Program-made: the position numbers and the translations under genes
Shown: one piece after another, positions 1-10,583 of the stretch
Layout of the letters: each line of letters opens with the position of its first letter
How positions within the stretch are numbered: position 1 is the first letter of the stretch
DNA from: Armillaria gallica
Taxonomy: Eukaryota; Basidiomycota; Agaricomycetes; Agaricales; Physalacriaceae
Length of the DNA stretch: 64,000 nucleotides
NCBI GenBank assembly: GCA_037576215.1
Contig: JBANDB010000018.1
Span: 1,116,001 to 1,180,000, forward strand
Reading direction: 5' to 3'
The notes under the pieces: model-generated
The model's input: the letters and a program-made list of their open reading frames with translations, nothing else
Told to the model about the DNA's origin: nothing
Database searches by the model: none

Positions 1-1608
1 CAAATTCATATGGCTATACAGGAAAGAAGAGCAAGGAAGCACAAGAAACGTTGGCGCATTGAAGCCTCGGAGCTCTGTGAGGCGTCTATGCTGGCGGAGG
101 ACCGGTTAAGGCTGTCCCTTCAGGTCTGTACATTATAAGTTCAAGCCCACTTCGTTCCACACCATAGACACTTACGCTTTTCTGCAGGAGCCCACGGGAC
201 AACAAACGGTACTGTTGTCACTAAACTGAAGGGTGTAGTATGATATCCCATTAATCTAAATGTCGGTTGAGTATGGTACAGCGGAATGACAGATGATAAG
301 ACCGACCTCTGTCGCTAAAGGGCTAAAGAGCCGACCGGTGTATGCAATGCCATTAGTGTGGGTGTATATCATGTTAGGCCTAGGCATTTTGTAGAGAGGC
401 GATGGAGGGGGTTGAGCTTTAACTGGCTTTGTCTGAGTGAAGACACCGATGGGGGGATAATAAGACGTCCCACTGTGGTGTTATTTATATGTTTTCGAGC
501 AGCATGTACTTGTCGACAAGGATCCCGGCAGCTACAGTTTTTGATAAGATTTTAAGCTACTTCTGCACTTGCGTGAGCAGTCGTGGAACCTACTGTCTCA
601 TGCGAGCGATATCTGGTAAGGGCCATCAGAGAACACAAATCCAAGGCGAACTACGCCTGACTGAATTGAACCCGCATTTGAAACTGCAGCTGGACTCGGG
701 GATAGATCCCCAAGTCTGCGGCACTCAGATAGTACGGAATGAAAGGCCATACTAATATTTGCTAGGACTCCGGATACCACTGATAGTCGCCCTCTGGTAA
801 TTCACCTCCGTCTCTATCAATCTCCAGGCCCTGTTCGGAAAGGCCCCATCACTGATCAGCGCTTAACTCCTAGCTCGGTTCGATCGTGGCTCTTCTTGAA
901 ACCAAGAACTTGAATCTAACAATGCCTAGACGTCTAGTAAGGCTGAGTCTGCTTACGAAGGGTAAGCACGGTAGCTGAGCTCGGTCCATCACCATTGAAA
1001 TCAACCAACGGAGTAGATGGCAGTAAGGGTGTACCGGACCGTCAAGCCGGAACACCCGGTTGGTCGGTCGGTCGGCTCGATGGGGACTAAAAAAAATTCT
1101 CTATCGATTTTTTTTCAGACTTTTTGGGGTAATTCCTGTCATGCACACAGTCAAAACTGAATAAAATAAGTTCAACATTGCTTCTGACCTTTACATATAG
1201 GCTCCGAAGTGTCTCGGTGATTTTGTGTCCCATGCGAAGGGGGTCAGGGAATATGGTAGGTCAACACTGCCACCTATCGGAGAGTTGCTACATGGAAAGA
1301 GGACAGTCTAAACCATTATTTCCCCGTACCAAGACGGCCGATGACGGCTATAGCGGTAATGTTGGCTTGCCGGTGGCGGTGCGCTTACCAGTATGGTATG
1401 TTTTGCACCAACTTAGTATGTTATTCCCACGGTGGTCGGTCGGTCGGCTGGCTGGGGCCTAAAAAAAAGTCGAGTGGATGTAAGTAGTTTTTTGCAATCC
1501 TCGGACCCCCTTGGATGGCGGAGTTTTAATCATTCGCAGTTGCTTGAACGTTGAAGTTGAACAGTTCTTCCTTGACCATCTTTATTCACCACCTGGTGCG
1601 TCCGTGAC
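1..1608. other. Intergenic, no supportable gene
   Basis: Only short open frames with no recognisable domain and no consistent splice pattern. The single visible structure is a 16-bp motif, GGTCGGTCGGTCGGCT, seen near 1060-1078 and again near 1433-1450, each time followed by a short spacer and a run of A. Nothing else is supportable. Confidence 0.6.
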
Positions 1609-3333
1609 ATGACCTTTTCCGAATGGCCAAATACACTACCCAAATGGCGCGACAGGTGTTTCAAGCCCGAGGGTAGTTGGCCATACGACCTCTGGAAGCC
1701 AGAGCCACTCCAGAATTTTTTTAGGGAACATGGTTATCACTTGTGGGTAACTATGCATGAATGTGGCTTGGGTGATGAAGACCACCACCACCTTTCGCTT
1801 ATTCCGCCGAACGACGAACCTCGCCGACCTGATGGTTATACTTTCGTGACTCGTTATCAATGTGAGCCTGGCATCGTCATTCATAGAGCGAACTTTCACC
1901 AATTAGTACGTTCGAAGTTTCAATATTTCCAGTTCAGTTTGTTAATCGCTGGAGTATTTAGAGGAACATCCACTGCCCGGCGCGCACCATTCACAATCAA
2001 GATGTTCTTATCCGTCTAATCAGTATCGATGGCGACGCCACAGGAGACGAGCACTACAAAGCTATTCGGCGCCTCTCCCAAGGACAGACTGCTTATCGAG
2101 GAGACAACTATGCTCTTCCTCTGTTGAACGAGCTTGATTTCAATGGACTCCGATTCGTCGTTTTCCCACTTCTTTCTATAGGATACATACCGTGGTTCTA
2201 CAACGTGGCAGAGATATTGGATTATCTGGTGCAAGTATTCAAGGTATGCCGTCCATTGTGGCATTCTGTTCTTTAACTGAGTCCAGTGTCATGTTTTCAG
2301 GGCATCAAGTTCTGTCATGATAACTTGATTGCGCATCTCGTATGCATCTTACTCAGTGCTGGTCTACTTTACGCTAACAATTCGCTAGGATCTTGATAGC
2401 GATAACCTTCTTTTCAACTTTTGTGGAGGTCGAACGATGCCTGACGGGAATACGGAATCTGATGCTACTGGTCCTTTTCGATCTCATTTCCCTATCCGAT
2501 ACTATGTCAACGATTTCGAAACCGCAGTTTGTTTCGATAAAGACTCGGATCCGGCAAGCAGGAAAATCACCGGCCTACCTAATGTCCGAGTGGGTAGAAT
2601 GGGACAGTACGGTAGAGAATACGCGCCGGAAATGCTCACCGGCGATCCCTATTGCCCCTTCAAGGCGGATGTATGGTATTTAGGCCGGATGCTTCACCGT
2701 GACATGGAGGAAGCAGTAAAGGGATTTGTGGAGAAAGTAGGCTTCTTTTCGAATAATTGTGGTACCGCCCTGACGTCCTTTACATGTAGCACCTTAAATC
2801 CCTTCGGGATGATTTTTCGTTCGAGGATGTGTTTGGGAAGTCCTTTACTCAGGTAAGTGGACTATTCTGAATTTAACTCAGTGTCCTGAGGTCTGTTCCA
2901 GGATACCATACAGAACGAAGATATTGTTAGTCCTCAGCGTTCGATTTGTAATGATGTTTTGTTCTGACTTCAATTCAGATACACGCTTTTGATGAGGTGC
3001 GTGATATCACAACTGTACGGTGTTCCTTGACTTGAAAGTTATCGCCAGTACACGGGGAAAATCAATGTAAGTGACCTCTCATATTGCTACTACGTCACCA
3101 GCTATACTGAATATACACCGCAGGTCGAAGAGTCGTTTCCGAAGGATACATTGAAGATGGCATTATCTCTGCTCACGATGATCGCCCAAATGGGGTCGTC
3201 AAATCTGGAGCTACGGCCATCCTTGTCACAACTTCTCGATTCTGTTGCTGAAATGTGGCGAAATTGCTCGCCAGTAGTATTGTCTGATTACATCGGTACC
3301 GAGCGCAGGGCAGTAGAGTGGGAGAAATGGTAG
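1609..3333 (+). CDS. Kinase-like protein of an agaricomycete-type expanded family (copy A)
   Basis: Spliced model: exons 1609-1905, 1962-2243, 2301-2339 and 2389-2736, followed by several very small exons and a last exon ending in TAG at 3333. Frames agree across all junctions checked. The product starts MTFSEWPNTLPKWRDR. It carries a kinase-like C-lobe: a catalytic-loop-like stretch IAHLDLDSDNLLFN joined across the 2340-2388 intron, a VNDFETAV segment at the DFG position, and YAPEML for the APE motif, then PFKADVWYLGRM. The HxD Asp and loop Asn are kept, but the usual loop Lys reads Asp, DFG reads DFE, and I see no glycine-rich loop. Kinase fold is therefore likely; catalysis is uncertain. 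It is the only apparently intact member of four related copies in the first 10 kb. Substrate and role are unknown. Confidence 0.72.
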
Positions 3334-3889
3334 AAATCTGCGGTTTGTAATGCATACTAGAATTTACTTCTTCATCACTCGATAAGTTCCTCGCTTTGGA
3401 CACTTTCGCCTTCTTTCTCTCTACTACTTGGCGGACTGTACGGATCTAAAGCTGATGTGCTCACGCACCTGGACCCGGGCCCTTTGGGATTGTAAACCTT
3501 TGTTTCCTCCCTGTCTTCACATCTCCACGAGGTGCGCTGGCGCATGAGGTTCCAACGAGGACGCCATTCGGTTCCCTCCAGTATACTTCTGATGACGCCT
3601 GATTGATGAATGGCTCGTCGAAAGATCGGAGACAGTCTGGTCTGTATTTACTACGTGGGCGCCTGTTGGTCCTTCGATGAGCGTGAACTATTTGTGCTGA
3701 TTGTTCGGCATGTAGAATCTTCTAGTGGTCTCTGCTGCTCATGGAAACATCTTTCGGTAGACACACGGGGTCGTTATCCTACGCGTCACACACCACTTCT
3801 GAGTGAAATGAAGATCTTTAACGGAGATAGCCTAACATTGCCCTAATGCCCTCTGCTCGCCGAGCTTCAAACTAGTTATTGAGATATAA
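3334..3889. other. Intergenic
   Basis: Holds one 78-codon open frame at 3610-3846 (+) with no recognised domain, which I do not call. The stretch separates the intact kinase-like copy from the first decayed copy. Confidence 0.5.
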
Positions 3890-4380
3890 AAACTCGTAGT
3901 CCGATTAAAATGGTCGATAATATATTGGACAATACTGCTGCAGAACAGCTGTCCCGCAAACTTGTCGCGATCTTAAAAGTTCCTAGTGTGTCAGTCCCGA
4001 CTCAGTCTTTGTTCAGGATTACATAACAGCACTGGAGCGATCACGACGTGGAGCGAATACGTTGTCTGGGTCGGCTGTGCAAGCATACAAACTCGTATTC
4101 CGGGAGCCACAAGCTATAGCCATTTTCCCAAAATAAATCTCGGAGTGGCTCGCGCTTCCAGAGGTCCTATGGTCGACTTCCCACGGGATTCCAGCCTTGG
4201 ACGCACCATTCTGATATCGTTTTGGATCATCGACGTCGGTCATGGCAAGAGTCAACGGAGGCTTTTGAAGAATCAACGAAAGAACAACGATTGAGACCCC
4301 ACGAGCCTGGTAGGTTGTTCTCACACCACCGTTTGCAGTTCCGCTGATATATGTTTGCAGGCAGCCTACAATCCTGGATC
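3890..4380 (-). pseudogene. Kinase-like pseudogene with internal deletion (copy B1)
   Basis: The minus strand matches the start of the copy at 8066-9766. The ATG is at 4243 and the upstream flank to about 4380 is similar too. After about 220 bp the match jumps at about 4015 straight to the extreme 3' end of the family (3890-4010). Most of the kinase domain is therefore missing. The remaining 5' part is out of frame: the expected segment around PEGSRPYDLW is only readable after a frame change near 4205. It is a solo-spliced remnant with no coding capacity. The alternative of a short processed relative is unlikely because the promoter-side sequence is also conserved. Confidence 0.7.
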
Positions 4381-4866
4381 CTGATGGCCGCAAATATTAT
4401 ACATAGGACCGAGACTGTACCGTTTCAGTCTAGTAGTCAATAGTAGTCCGATCAGCTTCAGCCACGAATGCCAGTCTGGAGTAGAAGGTGGTGAAAAAAC
4501 ATATTTTAGCTGTAAAACAATCCAACGGTATCCATATCTGATGGAAATTTTAATGACCTTTTGCTTTAGGAGCGCGAAGAGCCGAGTCGAAGACCATATG
4601 TCTTCTCCGTCTGAACATGAGCTACATCCCAATGCGTTCAAAGTGATGCCCTTACACCACCAATCAGGTGGCTCTGTCCCATCCTACTCCAACCATGACG
4701 GTGCTGGACACCCCTTAGACTGTAAGTATGTTTGCCATTTACCTGATAATACTACCCCAACAATGTCACCTGTTTTTCGAATTCAAAGTTCATTGGGCAT
4801 ACGGTGCCCGTCTTGGATTTTAGGGTTTCTATCTCCATTTTTAAAGCCTAGACCTGAGTCCTGGGT

Positions 4867-4888
4867 CCCTGGGTCCCTGGGTCCGAAG
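4867..4888. repeat. Short tandem repeat, about 8-bp CTGGGTCC unit, three copies
   Basis: Three near-perfect tandem copies of CTGGGTCC follow each other here, with a partial unit on the left. Low-complexity sequence only. Confidence 0.6.
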
Positions 4889-4981
4889 CGAGTGGTACAA
4901 CGTTAGCGTCTGAAACGGAAACGGTAACCGCCGGCTGCCGGCAAAGATCGAATCACCAAGTGATCGGAGCCGATCTATATA

Positions 4982-5376
4982 CAGTACAAGATGTGATAAT
5001 GCATACGGTCGGGAGCCACCTCAGCTTATGCATTATCACATCATATGCACGAACAGGTTGTCACACGACATGACATTCCTGTGACAATGTGATGTGCCGC
5101 ACCCATTTCGGTTATTTTCTTGCGTTTTCTGCTGTATTTCGTACGAATTTGTGTTTTAGTCCCAACAGGATTAATTGTAGTGAGTTTTACACCAATGCAT
5201 ATGGTATTTTAGGGGCTGTATGCGCATCAATATGCTCCAAATATGGTATCTTTCAAATGTGATAATGCATATCTCTGCCAAACTGTATGCATTATGAAAT
5301 ATCACATCTTGTACATAAATCCCTGCGAACGAGGTCGGGAGTCACCCCATCGTATGCATTATCACATCTTGTACTG
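4982..5376. mobile_element. 395-bp MITE, Tc1/mariner-like, TA target duplication
   Basis: The ends begin CAGTACAAGATGTGATAA on the left and, read on the other strand, with the identical sequence on the right. The inverted arms are perfect over 29 bp when the flanking TA is included (4979-5007 against 5351-5379). Both ends abut TA (4980-4981 and 5377-5378), the usual Tc1/mariner/pogo target duplication. Secondary inverted copies of the ATGTGATAATGCAT motif lie inside, near 5022-5045 and 5256-5310, so a fold-back could form at several scales. No transposase is present, so the element is non-autonomous. The superfamily assignment rests on CAGT ends plus TA. Confidence 0.85.
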
Positions 5377-5378
5377 TA

Positions 5379-6649
5379 TGGTATACAGGCGCTTGCTGGT
5401 CCACTTCGCACATGTCCAAAGGAGTGTGGCTTTATCCAACATTGACTTGTTGTACGGATGGTCCTGGTTTTTTGTTATGTATTGACGGTATCAGTCCACT
5501 TCGGCGCCTGTAAAAGTTACCGCTTGTCATACTTATCGGAATTTCCGAACTGGCCGTCATCGTGGGCGTGGAGTGCGCAGAGTCACTAATCTGTGAGTCA
5601 GATAATATTCGTTACCTTTTTCCCGCGAGACACACAAAGTTCCAAGCTAATTCTTGGATGAAGCCGTCAACTGCGACTTCAGGCTAAACCACATCCGATG
5701 GAACAATCACGTTGCCGTGGCCACCAGCGGCGGACTTGTGGGCCTCCGTACTCTTAGATATGAAATCAAAGAAGCACTCAGCTAGTCCTTGCGGAGTATC
5801 AAGATCTTCCGAATGAGAAACTGTGAAGGCTCAAGGGAGCGGGTGTATTTTATTTTTCAAGCCACATTTTCTCCAATGGGCCCAGTAGAGATTCCCTAAT
5901 GCTTTCGGCTCCACGCATCAATGACAACTCTGCGGTACAGATTTGCTGTTCGATATGCTCAAATTGTCTCATGATAGCACCTCCTCAATCGTTCACATGT
6001 AGTACCCGAATTCGCGATTCAATCATGATGGACACGGGTGGCAATTTCCCCCGAGGACGCTGTATTGTTGCGTGCCTACCAGTACCTGGTTATAATATTA
6101 TTACGTTCCGTCCCAATTCTACCCCTAAAGAGACATCTAGGGAGTTCTATCGGCGCAGTTCTGACCAAAGTTTTATGGATGTTTTGGATGGATTAACAAT
6201 TTTATTCCCAGGAGATTTTATCGCCTTGAATGTAAAGGTTGAGCCTTCGACTTCATCATGGTTTGTCACCTCAATATTACGTGTCATCTGTGCCGGAGAT
6301 TGGTGACTGACCTTCCCCCGTTGTCACTCAGTTTTGCGCCCACGTTATTCAGTGTGACTTTTTTTGACTATTTGGTACGCATGCCGGCTAAAGGGCGAGC
6401 TTCTCTAGACTCGGTGTGTTGATGTACTAGGGTTCCTTTCGAAAGGGACTCATGCAATACTGTCGTTAACTTATGCGCCCACTGAGTGATTTGGCGATCT
6501 TTAACACATCATCCAGCACTGGGAACATCGGCCTCGGGTATGACTCAAACAATGAGAAACCAATTGGAGATAGCCAAGCATCGCTGTAATGTTTTCTGCT
6601 CGCAAAGCACATTGTTCGGTGTACTAGACTGTAGTCAGGATCAAATGGT
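5379..6649. other. Gene-poor stretch with one unassigned open frame
   Basis: The longest frame runs at 5899-6306 (+, 135 codons). I recognise no motif in it, and it has neither convincing introns nor a paralogue in the window. I leave it uncalled. The rest of the stretch shows no coding or repeat signal. Confidence 0.45.
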
Positions 6650-7467
6650 AAATATCACCACTTCTCCCATTCTACGGCCCTCCTTTGAATACCAATGTAG
6701 TCGGACAATACTGCAGCAGAACAGTTTTTCCGAAAAGTCGTGATATCGTCTAAAAGTCCTTGGAGTGTCGGCCTTTGTTCAGGTTTCGCTGTCCGCATTT
6801 GAGCAATCTGACGAGGACCGAATACGCTATCCTTGTAGTCTGCACCAGGACAGGGTCTTTCTATATCAAAGCCAAAAACGAAAAGGAAGAGCGCGGAGAG
6901 TACTCACTTCAGTGGCTGCACCCGTATACTATCAAAACCGTGTCATTGAAATGTAAGGATGGAGAAAATAATTACCAACGCACCTCCTCAAACACTTTCA
7001 TCTGAGATACGTGTTTAGAAGTGGGGAAGTATAGGAAATTATGCGTACTTACCATGTGTTCAGTCTCTAAGACGTCCTGGGTAGAGGTTCAGCACATTGA
7101 CATGGGCCCGTCTTTCTCCACTTACCTGGGCGAAGTATTTTCCGAATACGTCTTCGAACGATGCGTCTTCTCGAGTAGCCTTGAGTTGCTGCGCAAGGAG
7201 ATTAGACATCACTACCAATTCAAAACCCTCCTCACCTTTTCGATGAAGCCCCTCACTTCCGTATCCATATCACTGTTAAGCATCCGGCCCAGATACTACA
7301 CGTCCACCTTGAAAGGACAATAGGGCACGTCAATGAGCATTTCTGGTGCGTATTCTCTCGCATACTGCCCGATTCTACCCACTCATACGTTAGGTCCGCC
7401 CGTGATTTTCCTGGTCCCAGGATCCGAGTCCCTATCGAAACAGACCGCCATTTCGAAGTCATTGATT
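6650..7467 (-). pseudogene. Kinase-like pseudogene, 3' half only (copy B2)
   Basis: The minus strand is clearly related to the C-terminal half of the copy at 8066-9766: the region of the DFE-like motif, the APE-like motif and the following small exons can be followed in order. The main exon is readable only out of frame (a 69-codon frame at 7253-7462 reads the family in the wrong phase), and extra stops occur. The 5' half is absent. The homology ends exactly at the TA that flanks the MITE starting at 7470, so the gene is truncated or displaced at that insertion. Confidence 0.7.
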
Positions 7468-7469
7468 TA

Positions 7470-7717
7470 CAGCTGTTTGCACACAGCTTGACAGTAGTGG
7501 GCGTTTTGCGCGAGAGAAGAGGGTGATCTGGACTTCGTCATAAGCCGCGGTTTAAGGGCTTGATGACGCGTTTGTGAGTGGTCTATGGCCATTCCGGCGA
7601 TCTCGGAGGTCATTTCGTGCGCTTGAAGTCCCCAAAACACGGTTTATGACGAAGTCCGAGCTTCTTTTCATCATCCACGAAAGCCCCCCTGACTGTCAAG
7701 CTGTATGCAAACGGCTG
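7470..7717. mobile_element. 248-bp MITE, TA-flanked, inserted at the edge of a kinase pseudogene
   Basis: The left end reads CAGCTGTTTGCACACAGCTT and the right end is its inverted copy with two differences; similarity of the arms runs about 26 bp. TA dinucleotides flank both ends (7468-7469 and 7718-7719). A second inverted pair lies inside, GGACTTCGTCATAA near 7529 and its complement near 7652. There is no coding capacity. The CAG ends and TA duplication resemble those of the 395-bp element at 4982, but the arm sequences differ, so it is a separate family. Confidence 0.82.
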
Positions 7718-7719
7718 TA

Positions 7720-8065
7720 AGTGCTGAAGTGAAAGAGACGAATCGTTGCGAAGGTATTGAGAAGAATCATCTGGATAATTACGAGGGCTCGCGATCATTC
7801 TCACGCCACAGCCGCGTTTAGGGGGCTCACGGTGACGGAGCATTGATCATCAACATGTGAGTTGCGAGTGAGTACACACGATAACCGGCAGCTGTTGAAC
7901 CATTGACTCGTAAGCTTGTCACGATAACAGCAGCTGGGCAGTTAAGGCAGTGCAAAATCTTCAGAGATGACTCCGGCTGGTACGTTCTGCACACGCCATA
8001 CACCTTGAGCGCAGTGTCCTATTACCATAGTCGCGAAAACAATTCTAGACAAATCGATAAGAGAA
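7720..8065. other. Intergenic between MITE and kinase pseudogene
   Basis: No supportable gene. The sequence does not continue the kinase-like homology seen on the other side of the MITE. Confidence 0.5.
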
Positions 8066-9766
8066 TTACCACTTCTCCCATTCCACTTCTCTCTGTTGGA
8101 TTACAATATAGTCAGACAGCACCTCATGAGAGGAACTCTTTCGGAAGGCTAGGACTGTATCCAACAGTTGCGCCATATCCGGTCGTAGCGCAGGATTCGA
8201 CGACCGCATTTGGGCGATCATCACCAGCAGCGACAACGCCAGCTTCAATGTCTCCTTCGGAAATGATCCTTCGGCCTGTGACGTATATTCAGTATAGCCG
8301 GCAACGTAGTAACAAAACAAGTGGTCACCTCATTAAATTTGCCCGTGTACTGACGGTATCTTCACGTCAAAAAACGCCGCACAGTTGTGATATCACGCAC
8401 CTCATCAAAGACTTGCATCTGAGATTAGGTCAGAACGTATGGTCATGGGAAGTCGAAACTTGTTAGACTTACAATCTCTTCGGTCTGTATGGTATCCTGG
8501 AAGGAAGCTCAAACTGCTGAGGTCGATTACGGAATGAACCGGACACCAACCTGGGAAAAATGCTCGCCGAACACTTCATCGAACGAGAAATCTTCGCAAA
8601 CAGCCTTGAGGTGCTACAGGAGATGCATCAGAACAGTACTGCCATCATTTAGAAGCTTACCTTCTCCACGAATCCTTTGATATTGGTGACCATGTCAATG
8701 TTAAGCATCCGGCCTAAATACCACACGTCCGCCTTGAAAGGGCAACAAGGCTCGTCAACGAGCATTTCCGGCGCGTATTCTCTACCATACTGCCCGATTC
8801 TACCCACTCGGACATTGGGTAGGCCGGTGATTTTCCTGGTCCCAGGATCCGAGTCCTTATCGAAACAGACAGCCATTTCGAAGTCGTTGATATAATATCG
8901 CACAGGGAAATGAGATCGGAATGGCCCAATGAGCAAAAGGTCGAAAGTCCCATCAGCTGCGTCCGATGACCTTGGAAGTTGAAAAGAATATTGTCACCAT
9001 CAAGATCCTGATCTTTTACTAGTATAGTACAGAACGCCACCACAATCAAAGGGCCTACTAGATGTGCAATTGAGCTGTCATGACAGAACTTGACGCCCTG
9101 ATGAGAAAAGGCATAGAACCAGAATACAACGTACATTGACAGTCAACCCACCTGAAAGACCTGTGACAGATAATCAAGTATCTCGTCCGCGTTGTAATAC
9201 CAAGGCAACCATGTGCCGCCGATAGTAGAGGGAAAACGACGAATATGAGTCCGTAGAATTCAAGCTCGTTCAAGAGAGGAAGTACGTGGTTATCTCCTCG
9301 AAACGCTGTGGGTCCCGCGGAGAGGCGTCGGATGGCTTCGTAGTGCTCGTCGCCTCATCGATGCTGATTAGGCGGATGCCAACGTCTTGATTGTGGATGG
9401 TGCGGGCCGTGTAATGTATGTTTTTCTGACGAATGGGTAATGAGTAGAAGGAAAGAAGTGGAAAAAGATGGTACGTACACCCTGGCCAAAGTTCGCTTTA
9501 GCGATGACGATGCCAAGCTGACATTGATAACGAGTCACAAAAGTGAACCTATCGGGACGACGAGGCTCGTCGTTCGGTGGGATAAGCTCCAAAGACCCGG
9601 ATGACATTCCAAGTTCGTGTTCCGAGAGCCACAAGATATAGCGATTTTGTTGAAAGAAATCTCGGAGTGGCTCACGCTTCCAGAGGTCGTATGGCCGACT
9701 TCCCTCGGGATTCCAACTTCGGTCGCGCCACTCTGATATGGTTTTGGGCCATTCGGTGTCGCTCAT
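8066..9766 (-). pseudogene. Kinase-like pseudogene, nearly full length (copy C)
   Basis: This is the best-preserved relative of the gene at 1609-3333. It starts MSDTEWPKTISEWRDRSW at 9766, has the same first intron position, and contains IAHL, NDFEMAV, YAPEML and CPFKADVWYLGRM in order, ending VEWEKW at 8066. Two indels break it. Near 9353-9362, about 10 nt are missing relative to copy A just after the LISID codons. Near 9211-9222 a second shift separates the FVVFPLLS frame from the WYYNADEILDYL frame. With both shifts it cannot encode the N-lobe to C-lobe fusion, unless sequencing errors are responsible. It lies tail to tail with copy A across the other two relics. Confidence 0.72.
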
Positions 9767-9967
9767 GACAGGAGGTCAACGTAGACTGTTAACGTTGATG
9801 GTTGAAGGACGAACGAAAGAACAAGGGTTAAGACTTCGCGAGCATGGTGGATTGTTCTCACGCTACCGTTTGCAGTTCCTTGGGTATGGGTGCAACGCAG
9901 GCGCAGGTTAGGCTACGGATTACAAGAGAAATTGCCGATCCTTGAGAGACGGAAGGATGCCTGGCAA

Positions 9968-10583
9968 CAGTGTTGTCATGACCCCTGGTCAGACCCGGGT
10001 CAGTCAAACGAGAGGTCAGCGAGAATTCTTGTGACCTCTATGACCCCCGGGTCATGACCGGGGTCAGAGGGGTCAGACAATGTTTGTTCATTTGTGAGTA
10101 GTAACAGTGTTTAAGGCCTTCTACTCAACTACAATAGATGTATTACCACTTGTATCAACACTGGTAGTAGGCCCCGCTTGCAACAAATCATATAATTGCA
10201 TCTACTGCTCCAAATTCTTCACTCCGCCTTTCCAGAATAAGTTAAAGCGGGCCTTTACCTGACATCCCAACCTCAAAACGAAGCTCAGCGAGACACCAGG
10301 CTTTTTATGTGACCGTTCGTTCTTGTAGCTTGTATCATCGGTCGAGAAATGCTCTCATGCCCATGCTCTGTGGTGAGCCATACTTGCGAGGCCGTAGAAT
10401 ATCGAAACAATGAGAAAATTGAGCAAGAAAAATTGAAGAAAAATATGCAATATATTTCAGCACGTGATAGGCTTTGACCCCTTCCTGACCCCCCCAAAAA
10501 TCTTCGTCCGTACTGACCCATTTGACTGACCAGGGGTCAGACCGGGTCAAGGTCAAGTGTTTGACCTGACCCCGACAACACTG
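9968..10583. mobile_element. 616-bp non-autonomous hAT-like element (MITE)
   Basis: The ends are CAGTGTTGTC and its exact complement GACAACACTG. The element is flanked by a perfect 8-bp direct repeat, CCTGGCAA, at 9960-9967 and 10584-10591, which is the hAT target-site length. Subterminal regions are packed with GGTCAG and TGACCC motifs in both orientations, as expected for transposase-binding repeats of hAT elements. No transposase is encoded; a 180-codon frame crossing the right end (from 10557) is fortuitous. The paralogous segment at about 15041-15058 reads GATGCCTAGAAATGCC, which is the same site without an insertion. Confidence 0.93.

Noticed and set aside
5899..6306. 135-codon plus-strand open frame
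   Set aside because: No recognised domain, no splice support and no relative in the window.
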